47,040 nt of DNA from contig CAXTHM010000026.1 in NCBI GenBank assembly GCA_964244115.1, forward strand, positions 1-47,040, written 5' to 3'. The position numbers were made by a program, and so were the translations under genes. The DNA is from CADCWK01 sp964244115 (GTDB taxonomy: Bacteria > Chloroflexota > Chloroflexia > Thermomicrobiales > UBA6265). Shown here piece by piece: positions 40,604 through 47,040 of this stretch (position 1 is the stretch's first letter; every line of letters starts with the position of its first letter). The notes below the pieces were generated by a model. The model saw only the letters and a list, made by a program, of their open reading frames with translations, ran no database searches and was not told the origin of the DNA.

Positions 40604-40929
40604 GAGTCCGCTTCCCGGCTCCACCGCTCGTCGCGATCCTGGTAGGCCTTGGCAACACAGTTCGGACAGCGCAGGCGCGACCCTGTCCGTAGTGGCGCCC
40701 CACAGGTCAGGCAGTCGGGCCGCATGGGCACGATCAGCCGCGGCCGCACGTCCTGGGTCAGCAGCGCGACGAGCGCCGGCTTGTTGGCCCGGATGGCCTC
40801 GACGTCTTCAGGGGTAAGGAGCGACCCAGGCCGGACGAGGAGCTGGCTCTCGTCGATGACCAGGGAGAGCCCCCGACGTCGCAAGTCATCGATGAGCGAA
40901 CCGGCGTCCATTGGCGCACCTGCATGCAT
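40597..40929 (-). CDS. Primase-associated protein with docking domain and zinc ribbon
   Basis: A 110-residue protein with an N-terminal TubC-like docking helix region (SLIDDLRRRGLSLVIDESQL, then TPEDVEAIRANKPALVALL) and a C-terminal zinc ribbon (CLTCGAPLRTGSRLRCPNC). This two-part protein commonly accompanies phage primase genes. It starts at ATG 40929, overlapping the primase stop by one base. Probably an accessory of the replication complex. Confidence 0.75.
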   Translation of the reverse strand: MHAGAPMDAGSLIDDLRRRGLSLVIDESQLLVRPGSLLTPEDVEAIRANKPALVALLTQDVRPRLIVPMRPDCLTCGAPLRTGSRLRCPNCVAKAYQDRDERWSREADSP

Positions 40930-43430
40930 CAGAACACCATCCGATCGTCGTCGCCGTGGTCGGCTCGGGACGGCCGCAACGGCATCTGCGTGGATTTGTC
41001 GATGAAGATCTTCGATCCGGCGTTGCTCCGGTCGAGTCCGACGTAGACGCCATTCGACGCTAGGGCTGGCTGGAGGCGCCGAACGTAGTTGCTGACGTAG
41101 TTGGCCGTCTTGGGAAACCGCCGCTGTTTGCGGGTCTCGTCGTCAGCCATGTCCCGAAAGACGGCAAGCAGTTCCGTGGCGCTTCCTCGCCAAGACCCCC
41201 GTTCCTCGGCCAACCGCATGATCAGCGGCCCGATCGGTGACGCCTCGATGGCCATCGCCTCGGCCACTTGCCGCGACGCACCGAGCGCCTCGGTGAAGTC
41301 CCCAACGGTCCACCCGACCCCGGGAGCAGCGGCCTCGACCCACAGCGTGAAGTCTGCGAGGCGTGGCAGGTTCTCCATCTCCAGCCCGTCCCGGCGCTGG
41401 AGGGCCGTCACGACCACGTCGTAGAGCGCCCCGAGCAGGCGCGGCTTCATCTCCTCGAATGCCGCCATGAGGGCCCGTTCCGACCGACGCTGGCTCTCCT
41501 CGATCGGTTCGATGGTCACCGTCAGCGTCCGGTCGAGGAGATCGGGCCGGTCGCTCGTGACCGGGGCAATGCCGCTCCAGACCAAGGGCAGTTGACCGCG
41601 AAAGAGGAGCTCGTCGCTGTCGCTGTACAGCTGTCGACGGGAGATGCCGCCGCCAGTGCTGACCCGGCAGAACGCGTCGGCCATCTCCGGGGTCAGGGAG
41701 CTCAGGTTGTCCATGGCCAGCACGGATCGTCCCTGAAGGCCGAGGAGGAGCGACTCCTCGTCCTTGGGCAACGATCGCGCTGGCACCTCGCACGGGTCCA
41801 CCAAGGCGACGAGGAAGCGGACGAACGTCGACTTGCCCGACCCCTGGCGCCCGATCAGCTCGAGGTGAGCCCGTGCCCCATCGGCCTGGAAGGCGCCGAT
41901 CAGCCAGCCGATGGTCTGGAGCCAGGCGTCGTCCTCGAACCGGAACAGGCCCCGGAGCTCGTCGATCGTCCCGCCACCGCACGGCTCGGGCAGCGGCATG
42001 ATCGACCGGGTCCGCCGGAACTTGACCGGGACGTCGTCGCTGGCCACGACCGCGTACCCACTCTGGTCGATCCGGACGGCGGACCACTCCGCGGTCCCGA
42101 GGTCGATCCAGACCCCGCCGTCACGATGGGTGATCCGCGGTGAGAGGTCGTGCTCCGGCCCCTCGAACCGGGCTTCACCGGCGAGCGTGTTGATCGCGTC
42201 CTGGAGCGCCTGGCTGCCGATGCTCTTGCCGAACGCGACCCAGTACTGCCGGGCCAGCCAGTCCTTGAAGGGCTTCGATCCGATCGCATGGTGCTCCCGG
42301 TGCTCGGCCACCCGGATCGTGACGTGGGCGTCTCCGGGCGGTGTGTGCCAAAGCTCGAGGCCGGCGCCGTGGGCCAGCTCGACGACCTGGGTCGCCTGGG
42401 ACTTGGGGCCCTTCTTGTGGTCGGTGGACGTCGCCGGCTCAGGCGTCTCGGCGTTCGCGCCCGCTGACTCGGACTGGTCGTCCTGCCCGGCCTGATCCCG
42501 CCGGTCCGGCATCGAGAGGACACGCGCCGGGCCCTGATAGGTCTCGGAGCGATTCAGCGCCCGGGCGATCGTCCGGTCGCGGTAGTCCGCCCGCTCCCAC
42601 TTCTCCCGGTAGAGCCCCGACTGCCGGAACAACCGGTCGAGCTGTCCGGGATCCTGCGTCCAGAACGTCAGCAACGACAGGAGCGCGAGGTCGGCTACGC
42701 TGTCGTCCTCGCCGTGACCGGTCGTAGTGCCAGCCCAGAGCGACTCGAACCGCGACCCGTTCCGGGCCGATCGGGCCCGGCGCAGGATGTCCTCGTCGTC
42801 GGGTGTCGGTGGCGACGCCGGCGCCCGGATCGGCGTCGGCCGGTCCTCGACGGTCAGCCACTCCCGGTAGAGTTCGGCCAATGCCTGGCTCGCTTCGGGT
42901 AGGGTACTCGCACTCCCCGGGAGCGTCTGCCCGGTGATCGTGAAGAAGCGATCGCCGGCGTAGACCTCGAGCGGCCCCTTGCGTCGGCCAAGGCCACGCC
43001 GGGCCGGGTCGCCTGGTAGCGTCCCCATCAGCAGGTCATGGACGCCGTGGCCGGACGGCGACAGCTCCCGGTAGGCGCCGAGCCGTCCCCAGGCCGTTGC
43101 CTGGGGATTGAGCGTGCCGTTGTGGTAGGCGGCGTCATGGTCGACGCCGACGATCCCGTCGCCGAGGACGAAGCCGATTCCGTCGACCGACTGGTCAGCG
43201 CGGTAGGCGGCGATCGTCAGCTCGTAGGTGGACCAGGTCGCCGCGTCGGTGGCGCTGGCCCGGCCGCGGCCGTCGACCCGCCGCGGCACCTTGGTCCAGG
43301 CACCGCCGCCCGGGCCGTCACGCCACTCGTAGCGCCACAGGACCCAGCGAGCCCGGCTCTTGAGGTCGGACGGGATGCCCTCGGGCCGGACCGCCAAGGG
43401 CTCCGGCCGCGGCTGCGGGACTGGCGTCAT
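40929..43430 (-). CDS. Primase-polymerase/helicase fusion
   Basis: An 833-residue replication protein. Residues 20-200 are a bifunctional primase-polymerase domain (RARWVLWRYEWRDGPGG, GIGFVLGDGIVGVDHD with catalytic Asp pair near 95, YRELSPSGHGVHDLL and EVYAGDRFFTITG). Residues 210-330 hold a DDEDIL-type helical domain. A charged linker leads to a helicase with Walker A GRQGSGKST (about 525-533), acidic LAMDNLSS (Walker B-like) and an arginine-rich RPDLLDR sensor. It would prime and unwind phage DNA. GTG/ATG start at 43430 overlaps nothing upstream but is coupled to the next gene (ATGA). Confidence 0.9.
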   Translation of the reverse strand: MTPVPQPRPEPLAVRPEGIPSDLKSRARWVLWRYEWRDGPGGGAWTKVPRRVDGRGRASATDAATWSTYELTIAAYRADQSVDGIGFVLGDGIVGVDHDAAYHNGTLNPQATAWGRLGAYRELSPSGHGVHDLLMGTLPGDPARRGLGRRKGPLEVYAGDRFFTITGQTLPGSASTLPEASQALAELYREWLTVEDRPTPIRAPASPPTPDDEDILRRARSARNGSRFESLWAGTTTGHGEDDSVADLALLSLLTFWTQDPGQLDRLFRQSGLYREKWERADYRDRTIARALNRSETYQGPARVLSMPDRRDQAGQDDQSESAGANAETPEPATSTDHKKGPKSQATQVVELAHGAGLELWHTPPGDAHVTIRVAEHREHHAIGSKPFKDWLARQYWVAFGKSIGSQALQDAINTLAGEARFEGPEHDLSPRITHRDGGVWIDLGTAEWSAVRIDQSGYAVVASDDVPVKFRRTRSIMPLPEPCGGGTIDELRGLFRFEDDAWLQTIGWLIGAFQADGARAHLELIGRQGSGKSTFVRFLVALVDPCEVPARSLPKDEESLLLGLQGRSVLAMDNLSSLTPEMADAFCRVSTGGGISRRQLYSDSDELLFRGQLPLVWSGIAPVTSDRPDLLDRTLTVTIEPIEESQRRSERALMAAFEEMKPRLLGALYDVVVTALQRRDGLEMENLPRLADFTLWVEAAAPGVGWTVGDFTEALGASRQVAEAMAIEASPIGPLIMRLAEERGSWRGSATELLAVFRDMADDETRKQRRFPKTANYVSNYVRRLQPALASNGVYVGLDRSNAGSKIFIDKSTQMPLRPSRADHGDDDRMVF

Positions 43431-43639
43431 CGCGTGCTGTTCCGCATGCGGAACAGCAGGTTGTCGACGAGTTCGATCTCCTTGTTCAACTCCGCGATGG
43501 CGTCCTGCGCCGTCGTCATTTCTGCGTACAGAGCGATGCGGCGGTCCCGCATCGCGGCCCGGTCCCTTTCCAGGGACGCGATGTCCTCAGCAGTCGTCAC
43601 GATCGAGCCATCCGGCATCCATCCGATTCGTGCAGTCAT
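43427..43639 (-). CDS. Small coiled-coil protein
   Basis: A 70-residue helical protein. The middle is a clean coiled coil (SLERDRAAMRDRRIALYAEMTTAQDAIAELNKEIE). The stop overlaps the primase start as ATGA. It may oligomerise with a replication protein; no family recognised. Confidence 0.65.
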   Translation of the reverse strand: MTARIGWMPDGSIVTTAEDIASLERDRAAMRDRRIALYAEMTTAQDAIAELNKEIELVDNLLFRMRNSTR

Positions 43640-43667
43640 GGTGATCCCTCTTCCGCCGCCGGCGGAC

Positions 43668-43913
43668 CTACTGGCAGTTCGCCTGGAACCAGCGGTCGGC
43701 GTCCTCGGGCCGGATCAGGAGCACCCGCTCCTTGAACCGCGTCACCTCGATCTCGCCGGCGTAGATCGCCCGGTAGACCTCGCTGACCGAGATGCCGAAC
43801 CGGATGGCCACGGACTTGGGACGGAGGAAGGCCGGCGCCGCTTCCGCCGACCCGCCGCCTGGCAACGACGAGTTCGGGATGACCGGTGCGACGAGGTCCA
43901 GTCGGCGCGTCAT
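43668..43913 (-). CDS. Excisionase-like HTH protein
   Basis: An 81-residue protein with a MerR/excisionase-type helix-turn-helix (about 29-76: FLRPKSVAIRFGISVSEVYR, then EVTRFKERVLLIRPEDADRW). Such proteins bind DNA as recombination directionality factors or regulators. It lies upstream of the primase and is linked to the next gene upstream by ATGA. Either this or the gene at 44290 may be the true Xis. Confidence 0.7.
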   Translation of the reverse strand: MTRRLDLVAPVIPNSSLPGGGSAEAAPAFLRPKSVAIRFGISVSEVYRAIYAGEIEVTRFKERVLLIRPEDADRWFQANCQ

Positions 43914-44239
43914 CGTCCCACCTCCTGCTGGCCGGCCTTGATCTCGCCTCGGACCCGTTCCAGCGCCGCCTCGACGTTGCCGAGGCGCACCCGGGCGAGT
44001 CCGAGCTCGACGAGCAGGGCGTCCTCGAGGTCGCGAAGGAGCTCGGGGGAGATCGGCGGCGACATCGGCAGCGTGAGGGGTTCGCCGATCTCCGCTTCGA
44101 TCGCGTTCAAATTGTTACGGATCTGGGCGACCATCGGGCCGGTCTCGCCATGACGGTCGACCATGGTCGTGAGGAGATGACGGAGCCGACGGATACGAAG
44201 GTCGGCCGAGGGCATCGGCGACGGGAAGGATTGCTGCAT
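43910..44239 (-). CDS. Unknown helical early protein
   Basis: A 109-residue helical protein (RIRRLRHLLTTMVDRHGE, then LLRDLEDALLVELGLARVRLGNVEAALERV). ATG 44239 follows GAGG; an in-frame upstream ATG (44284) lacks a site. The stop overlaps the next gene as ATGA. No family recognised. Confidence 0.6.
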   Translation of the reverse strand: MQQSFPSPMPSADLRIRRLRHLLTTMVDRHGETGPMVAQIRNNLNAIEAEIGEPLTLPMSPPISPELLRDLEDALLVELGLARVRLGNVEAALERVRGEIKAGQQEVGR

Positions 44240-44289
44240 GGGACCAACCTCGGAGAACGCCCTGCCGTCACCCAGCGAGGGCAACGGCG

Positions 44290-44523
44290 TCAGGCGGCGG
44301 GGCTGGACGCGGTGGGGTCGGGGAGTGTTGCGGTCGACGTCGACTGCGCGGCGAGGATGTCCAGGGCGTCCGAGGGCACCAGCAGCTTCCGGCCGATCCG
44401 GATGTGCGGCAACTGGCCGGTCCGGATGGCGGTGTAGATAGCGTCACGCCCAATGACGCGCGATCCGGTAATTGGGTCGCGATTCCGTTCGAGGAACTCA
44501 GGAACGGAAATATAGGTCCGCAT
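44290..44523 (-). CDS. Excisionase-like HTH protein (Xis candidate)
   Basis: A 77-residue protein with an excisionase/helix_turn_helix_17-type fold (about 3-56: YISVPEFLERNRDPITGSRVIGRDAIYTAIRTGQLPHIRIGRK, then LLVPSDALDILAA). ATG 44523 follows AGGGG. Closest in pattern to phage Xis proteins, which bend attachment-site DNA and favour excision. It lies downstream of an inverted-repeat cluster (44607-44670) that may be its operator. The Ser/Thr/Pro-rich tail is short. Confidence 0.7.
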   Translation of the reverse strand: MRTYISVPEFLERNRDPITGSRVIGRDAIYTAIRTGQLPHIRIGRKLLVPSDALDILAAQSTSTATLPDPTASSPAA

Positions 44524-44606
44524 GACTTCACCCCTGACCGACTCTCGCTGCGCCATTCCGAATGACGGCGTATGAGAAGCGTAGGGACAAGGGGTGCGGA
44601 ACTTTC

Positions 44607-44670
44607 GGAACTATCGGTAGACCACCACCATCCTACCGATAGTTCCGATTCGATTGCCGATACTACCGAT
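44607..44670. promoter_or_regulatory. 14-bp inverted repeat and extra half-site, likely operator
   Basis: GGAACTATCGGTAG (44607-44620) and its exact inverse (44633-44646) are separated by 12 bases, and CTACCGAT occurs again at 44663-44670. The sequence lies between the large early gene and the Xis candidate. The hairpin has no T-run, so an operator or origin is more likely than a terminator. The gap 44524-44676 has no gene. Confidence 0.6.
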
Positions 44671-44676
44671 CCAACA

Positions 44677-46323
44677 TCACGGTTCCAGCAGCTCCTCGGA
44701 CGGATGGGGCGGCGGCCATTTGAGAAGTCGGCCTCCGTCGTCTCTGTGATCCTTCCGGAAGTTGTAGATACCCTTGACGCTCTTCTGTTCTCCCTTGAGG
44801 GCAAGGAACTCCGAGAACTCTTCGAGAGTCGGGCCTTCGATCCGTCGCGAGTCTTTGATTGACAGGCGATCCACCTGCTCCCAGTAGTAGCGCTGATAGG
44901 TCGATGGAGTGAGTCCCTGACGAGACTGCCTCAATTTCTTCGGTGCAGCAGGAGCTGTCGGAGTGATCACTCGCGCCGGCGCCATTGTCTCCGGCGCGAG
45001 CTCCGCACGAGGTTGGGATGCCACTAATGGGGCAATCTGTCCTGGACGGCGTCTCACGACCTTCCGCCTCTCGCTAATCGGCCGGTGGGAGCGATAAGGC
45101 GGAACGGTGGAGGGCTGGTTCTCTGGCACTGTGCGCGATGCAATCAGCTGATCTACGAGTCCCTCAAGCCGAACGATGGGAGGCCAGATGGCGACCGGGG
45201 CCTGGGTGGCAAAAAGGCCGGCCACAAGTCCTGCTACCTCGTCGAGAGCATCAGCGAGCCCTCTCGAAACATGATCGATTTCGGTCTGGTCCCATTCTGA
45301 CTGATGGTGGAACTGTTCAAGCTGCTGCTGACGGTCGAGTGGCCTCATTGGGATCTGGCTTCGGACCCGAATCGCGGTATCACCTCGAAGCTCGTCTCTC
45401 GTCCAGTTATCTCCGTCGAATGGATCAACCGTACCGTTGCTAATCTGGATCACGGCCTGATAGCGGAGCCACTGCCAAGCAACCGATTCCAGCAACTCAC
45501 CATGCTCGCGGTCGCCCGGATTTGACCAGAGGCGATGCAACATCCTGAGGCATCGCCGTGCGATCTCGAGCTGGACACTATCGCGATGGATCTGGTCGTT
45601 GATCGAGTCGCTGTAGTGGAACAGTTGGTCGATCAGATCCTCGGGGTTGGGTTCTCCGACTGGGTTGCAGACATCGTAGACCGCGAGGCGCCAGGCTTCC
45701 GGGTCGAATCTCGGAGGGTCCAGACCGAAGATGGTCATCATCCGAGCCTGGGTTTTGGCCGCTGCTTCACGCTGCTTCCGCTCCACCTCGTCGCTGAGAT
45801 CCCCAATGAGGCGCCAGGCTTCTTGATTGAGGATCGGTCGATCATAGTCTTCAGGGTGCGGTGGACGGACTCCGCTCAGGAAGAGCTGATCCATGAGGTC
45901 GTCGAAGAACGCATCGTTGGCCGATTCTCCTCGCCCCATACCCAGCTGATCGGGGACCAGCCGTTCAAAAAACCCCACATCCGCCGGCTGCGATCCGCCC
46001 CACATACGGGCGAGAACGTGAAGGAATTGCTTTCGGAGAACCAGCCAAAGCTTTCGGCCGAGGGGCGGCCCATCTATCAGGCGGTCGATCTCCCACAATC
46101 TCCGCAGCGCCATCGCCAGGTCGTAGACCATCTCCCGATGTCGAACTGCGAAACCGTCATCGTCCATCTCCGTCTCGACATCGTCGTCGTGTCGGATGTC
46201 CTCCATCCACTCATGGTAGAGGTCGGCGACAGCGACATCCCAAAAGGCCTCGTCGTAGCCACCTTTGACGAGAAAGATCGGGCGACGGGGCGCTTCAGAG
46301 GTGTCCTGCTCTACACTGCTCAT
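44677..46323 (-). CDS. Large unknown early protein, HTH-like C-terminus
   Basis: A 548-residue protein, first gene of the early block, with ATG after AGGAGGG. The first 400 residues are helical and acidic with many Trp, Asp and Leu (YHEWMEDIRHDDDVETEMDD, LRKQFLHVLARMWGG) and no recognised motif. A basic Pro-rich linker (400-475) leads to a C-terminal region (about 485-535: STYQRYYWEQVDRL, PTLEEFSEFLALKG, SVKGIYNFRKDHR) resembling a winged or resolvase-type DNA-binding helix. GC content is lower than that of the neighbours. It could be a replication initiator or regulator binding the repeats upstream of it. Confidence 0.65.
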   Translation of the reverse strand: MSSVEQDTSEAPRRPIFLVKGGYDEAFWDVAVADLYHEWMEDIRHDDDVETEMDDDGFAVRHREMVYDLAMALRRLWEIDRLIDGPPLGRKLWLVLRKQFLHVLARMWGGSQPADVGFFERLVPDQLGMGRGESANDAFFDDLMDQLFLSGVRPPHPEDYDRPILNQEAWRLIGDLSDEVERKQREAAAKTQARMMTIFGLDPPRFDPEAWRLAVYDVCNPVGEPNPEDLIDQLFHYSDSINDQIHRDSVQLEIARRCLRMLHRLWSNPGDREHGELLESVAWQWLRYQAVIQISNGTVDPFDGDNWTRDELRGDTAIRVRSQIPMRPLDRQQQLEQFHHQSEWDQTEIDHVSRGLADALDEVAGLVAGLFATQAPVAIWPPIVRLEGLVDQLIASRTVPENQPSTVPPYRSHRPISERRKVVRRRPGQIAPLVASQPRAELAPETMAPARVITPTAPAAPKKLRQSRQGLTPSTYQRYYWEQVDRLSIKDSRRIEGPTLEEFSEFLALKGEQKSVKGIYNFRKDHRDDGGRLLKWPPPHPSEELLEP

Positions 46324-46352
46324 GCTGACGACCCTCCTTGGTCGCTGGCCTG

Positions 46353-46382
46353 CACCCCGGCCGTTTCCAGCGGCGCGGGGTG
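46353..46382. other. Leader hairpin of the large early gene
   Basis: CACCCCG/GCCG (46353-46363) pairs with CGGC/CGGGGTG (46371-46382) with one bulged base and a 7-base loop. On the minus strand it lies in the 5' leader of the early gene, 30 bases before its start. It might affect translation or be an attenuator. Confidence 0.45.
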
Positions 46383-46437
46383 TTCTGTTTCTGTTCGCCT
46401 AGTGTACCGCCACAGCGTCGATCCGGTGCCGATCGGC

Positions 46438-46538
46438 GTGACGATGGTGACGATAGGTGACGATGTGAAAACGGCCCTATCGTCACCCGATTTGCCCGGC
46501 GGAGCGCGGGTTTTGGGCCGCGTGACGATAGTGACGAT
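46438..46538. repeat. Right GTGACGAT repeat cluster
   Basis: Six perfect copies: GTGACGAT at 46438-46445, 46447-46454, 46457-46464, 46522-46529 and 46531-46538, and inverted ATCGTCAC at 46479-46486. The cluster lies 80-180 bp inside the right attachment core and upstream of the first early gene. In the excised circle it would flank the attP core. The region 46324-46616 otherwise has no gene. Confidence 0.8.
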
Positions 46539-46586
46539 AGTCCCTACCTTCTTAATAGTGAAAAAGGAGGGGGAAGCACACAGGAG

Positions 46587-46606
46587 CTCGTGGACGAGTC
46601 CACGAG
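46587..46606. other. 9-2-9 palindrome beside attR
   Basis: CTCGTGGAC (46587-46595), GA and GTCCACGAG (46598-46606) form a perfect palindrome ten bases from the attR core. Possible integrase, excisionase or host-factor site, or the hairpin of a terminator lacking a T-run. Confidence 0.5.
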
Positions 46607-46616
46607 GGCAGTAGCG

Positions 46617-46641
46617 ATTGCAGCAAAAGGTGCAGCAAAAC
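46617..46641. other. attR core, 25-bp direct repeat (right copy)
   Basis: Identical over all 25 bases to 941-965; the flanks differ (AGCG before and CATGAT after). It marks the right end of the prophage. Confidence 0.88.
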
Positions 46642-46729
46642 CATGATGAGCCATGCAGCCATGATGAAGCACATCCCAAGAGAACCCCTCTATCACGGGG
46701 CGTATGACACACATGGAAGCTATGAGAAT

Positions 46730-46861
46730 AGCCCCGGATCGAACTGCGCCTTCGGCGGCGACGGGCTGGGTCACCTCTACGTCACCACGCTGTCCGGCCA
46801 CCTGTACCGGGTCCGGAACACTGGCCTCCGCGGTCTAGCCCTGCCGCCGACGATGCCGTGA
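46730..46861 (+). pseudogene. Displaced 3' end of an SMP-30/gluconolactonase gene
   Basis: A 43-residue fragment (SNCAFGGDGLGHLYVTTLSGHLYR and a short tail) corresponds to the last part of the gluconolactonase at 48-989 but differs in sequence. No 5' part exists: 88 bases separate it from the attR core, and these hold only a direct repeat CCATGATGA. It could be the original host 3' end, replaced when an earlier or the present element brought its own copy. Confidence 0.75.
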
Positions 46862-47040
46862 CCGCGTCTCCGTGGACTACGAATGGCTGGCCGATCCGTC
46901 TCCGGCAAATCGGTTGGCCGCCGACACCCGTATCGCCCTGCGGGGCGATGGCCGCTGCGGCGGCCTGGCTTGCCAGCGAAGCGAGAGCTCATCTGGTCCG
47001 ACTAATTCAGGATAAGCTCGTGTGACGCGTCGGGTCTGTC
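46862..47040. other. Host DNA without visible gene
   Basis: No convincing coding frame, RNA gene or repeat in the last 179 bases of the window. Confidence 0.6.

Larger units (their letters stand above)
941..46641. mobile_element. Complete siphovirus-type prophage
   Basis: The element is bounded by a perfect 25-bp direct repeat and carries an integrase gene at its left edge, excisionase-like genes, a primase-helicase, both terminase subunits, portal, MuF-type head protein, scaffold, major capsid protein, connectors, major tail protein, tape measure, minor tail proteins, endolysin and holin-like proteins. The long tape measure gene plus a single tail tube gene and the absence of sheath or baseplate-wedge genes indicate a long flexible non-contractile tail. 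No key structural gene looks broken, so it may be inducible; that is inference. A wider boundary (825-46759) is possible if the crossover lay in the gluconolactonase coding sequence instead. Confidence 0.93.

Noticed and set aside
40452..40703. N-terminal extension of the 250-residue protein back to 40703
   Set aside because: It would run through the interleaved inverted repeats and overlap the primase accessory gene; GTG 40451 has a GGGAG site at good distance.
44607..44646. Terminator for the large early gene
   Set aside because: The stem is perfect but no T-run follows on either strand, and an extra half-site nearby favours an operator.
46642..46729. tRNA or part of an attachment-site tRNA beside attR
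   Set aside because: No cloverleaf can be drawn, and the attachment core belongs to the gluconolactonase gene.

Overview
The window is a complete siphovirus-type prophage of about 45.7 kb (941-46641) lying in a high-GC bacterial chromosome, with a few hundred bases of host DNA on each side. The host gene at the left end encodes an SMP-30/gluconolactonase-type protein. One prophage cargo gene encodes a secreted protein with a run of Gly/Ala-Thr-Pro repeats just after the signal peptide. I associate that style of secreted protein, together with the GC content, with Thermomicrobia-like Chloroflexota. That is an inference from style, not an identification; a high-GC actinobacterial host is the main alternative.

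The ends are set by a perfect 25-bp direct repeat (941-965 and 46617-46641), with a tyrosine integrase gene directly beside the left copy. Integration falls in the 3' end of the gluconolactonase gene and changes its last codons. A second, divergent gluconolactonase 3' end survives beyond the right end. Eleven perfect copies of GTGACGAT or its complement sit in two clusters, one upstream of the integrase gene and one just inside the right end.

Reading from the right end leftwards, the minus strand carries, in order: an early block (46323 to 39699) with a large unknown protein, two small helix-turn-helix proteins, a primase-polymerase/helicase and accessory proteins; TerS, a missed 55-codon gene and TerL (38895-36906); a carbohydrate-binding-like structural protein; small coupled genes; a zincin-like protein; the portal; a MuF-type head protein fused to a HExxH domain; scaffold, decoration protein and major capsid protein; connectors and tail completion proteins (interrupted by an HNH endonuclease gene on the opposite strand); major tail protein, two tail-assembly chaperones and an 1844-residue tape measure; minor tail proteins; and a lysis block with a two-domain endolysin and several small membrane proteins (down to 8628). 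Most neighbouring late genes overlap by ATGA or GTGA, which points to one translationally coupled transcript.

The left 8.5 kb is the lysogeny and cargo region and uses both strands. It holds a rightward set of small genes (6251-8548) ending in a HicA/HicB pair, a small Xre-type repressor gene transcribed leftward from a shared divergent promoter/operator, two tandem promoter-terminator cassettes that look like small RNA genes, the secreted cargo protein, and a leftward HigB-like toxin / Xre antitoxin / unknown three-gene operon preceded by a 10-bp-periodic repeat array.

The most unusual structure is non-coding: at 40491-40603 two perfect inverted repeats (14 and 12 bp) are interleaved A-B-A'-B', so the minus-strand RNA could form either of two exclusive hairpins or a pseudoknot between the early genes. 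Other points worth a second look are the MuF-zincin fusion, the 10-bp array, the twin small-RNA-like cassettes and the candidate +1 frameshift in the tail chaperone pair. I saw no tRNA, rRNA, CRISPR array or insertion sequence.
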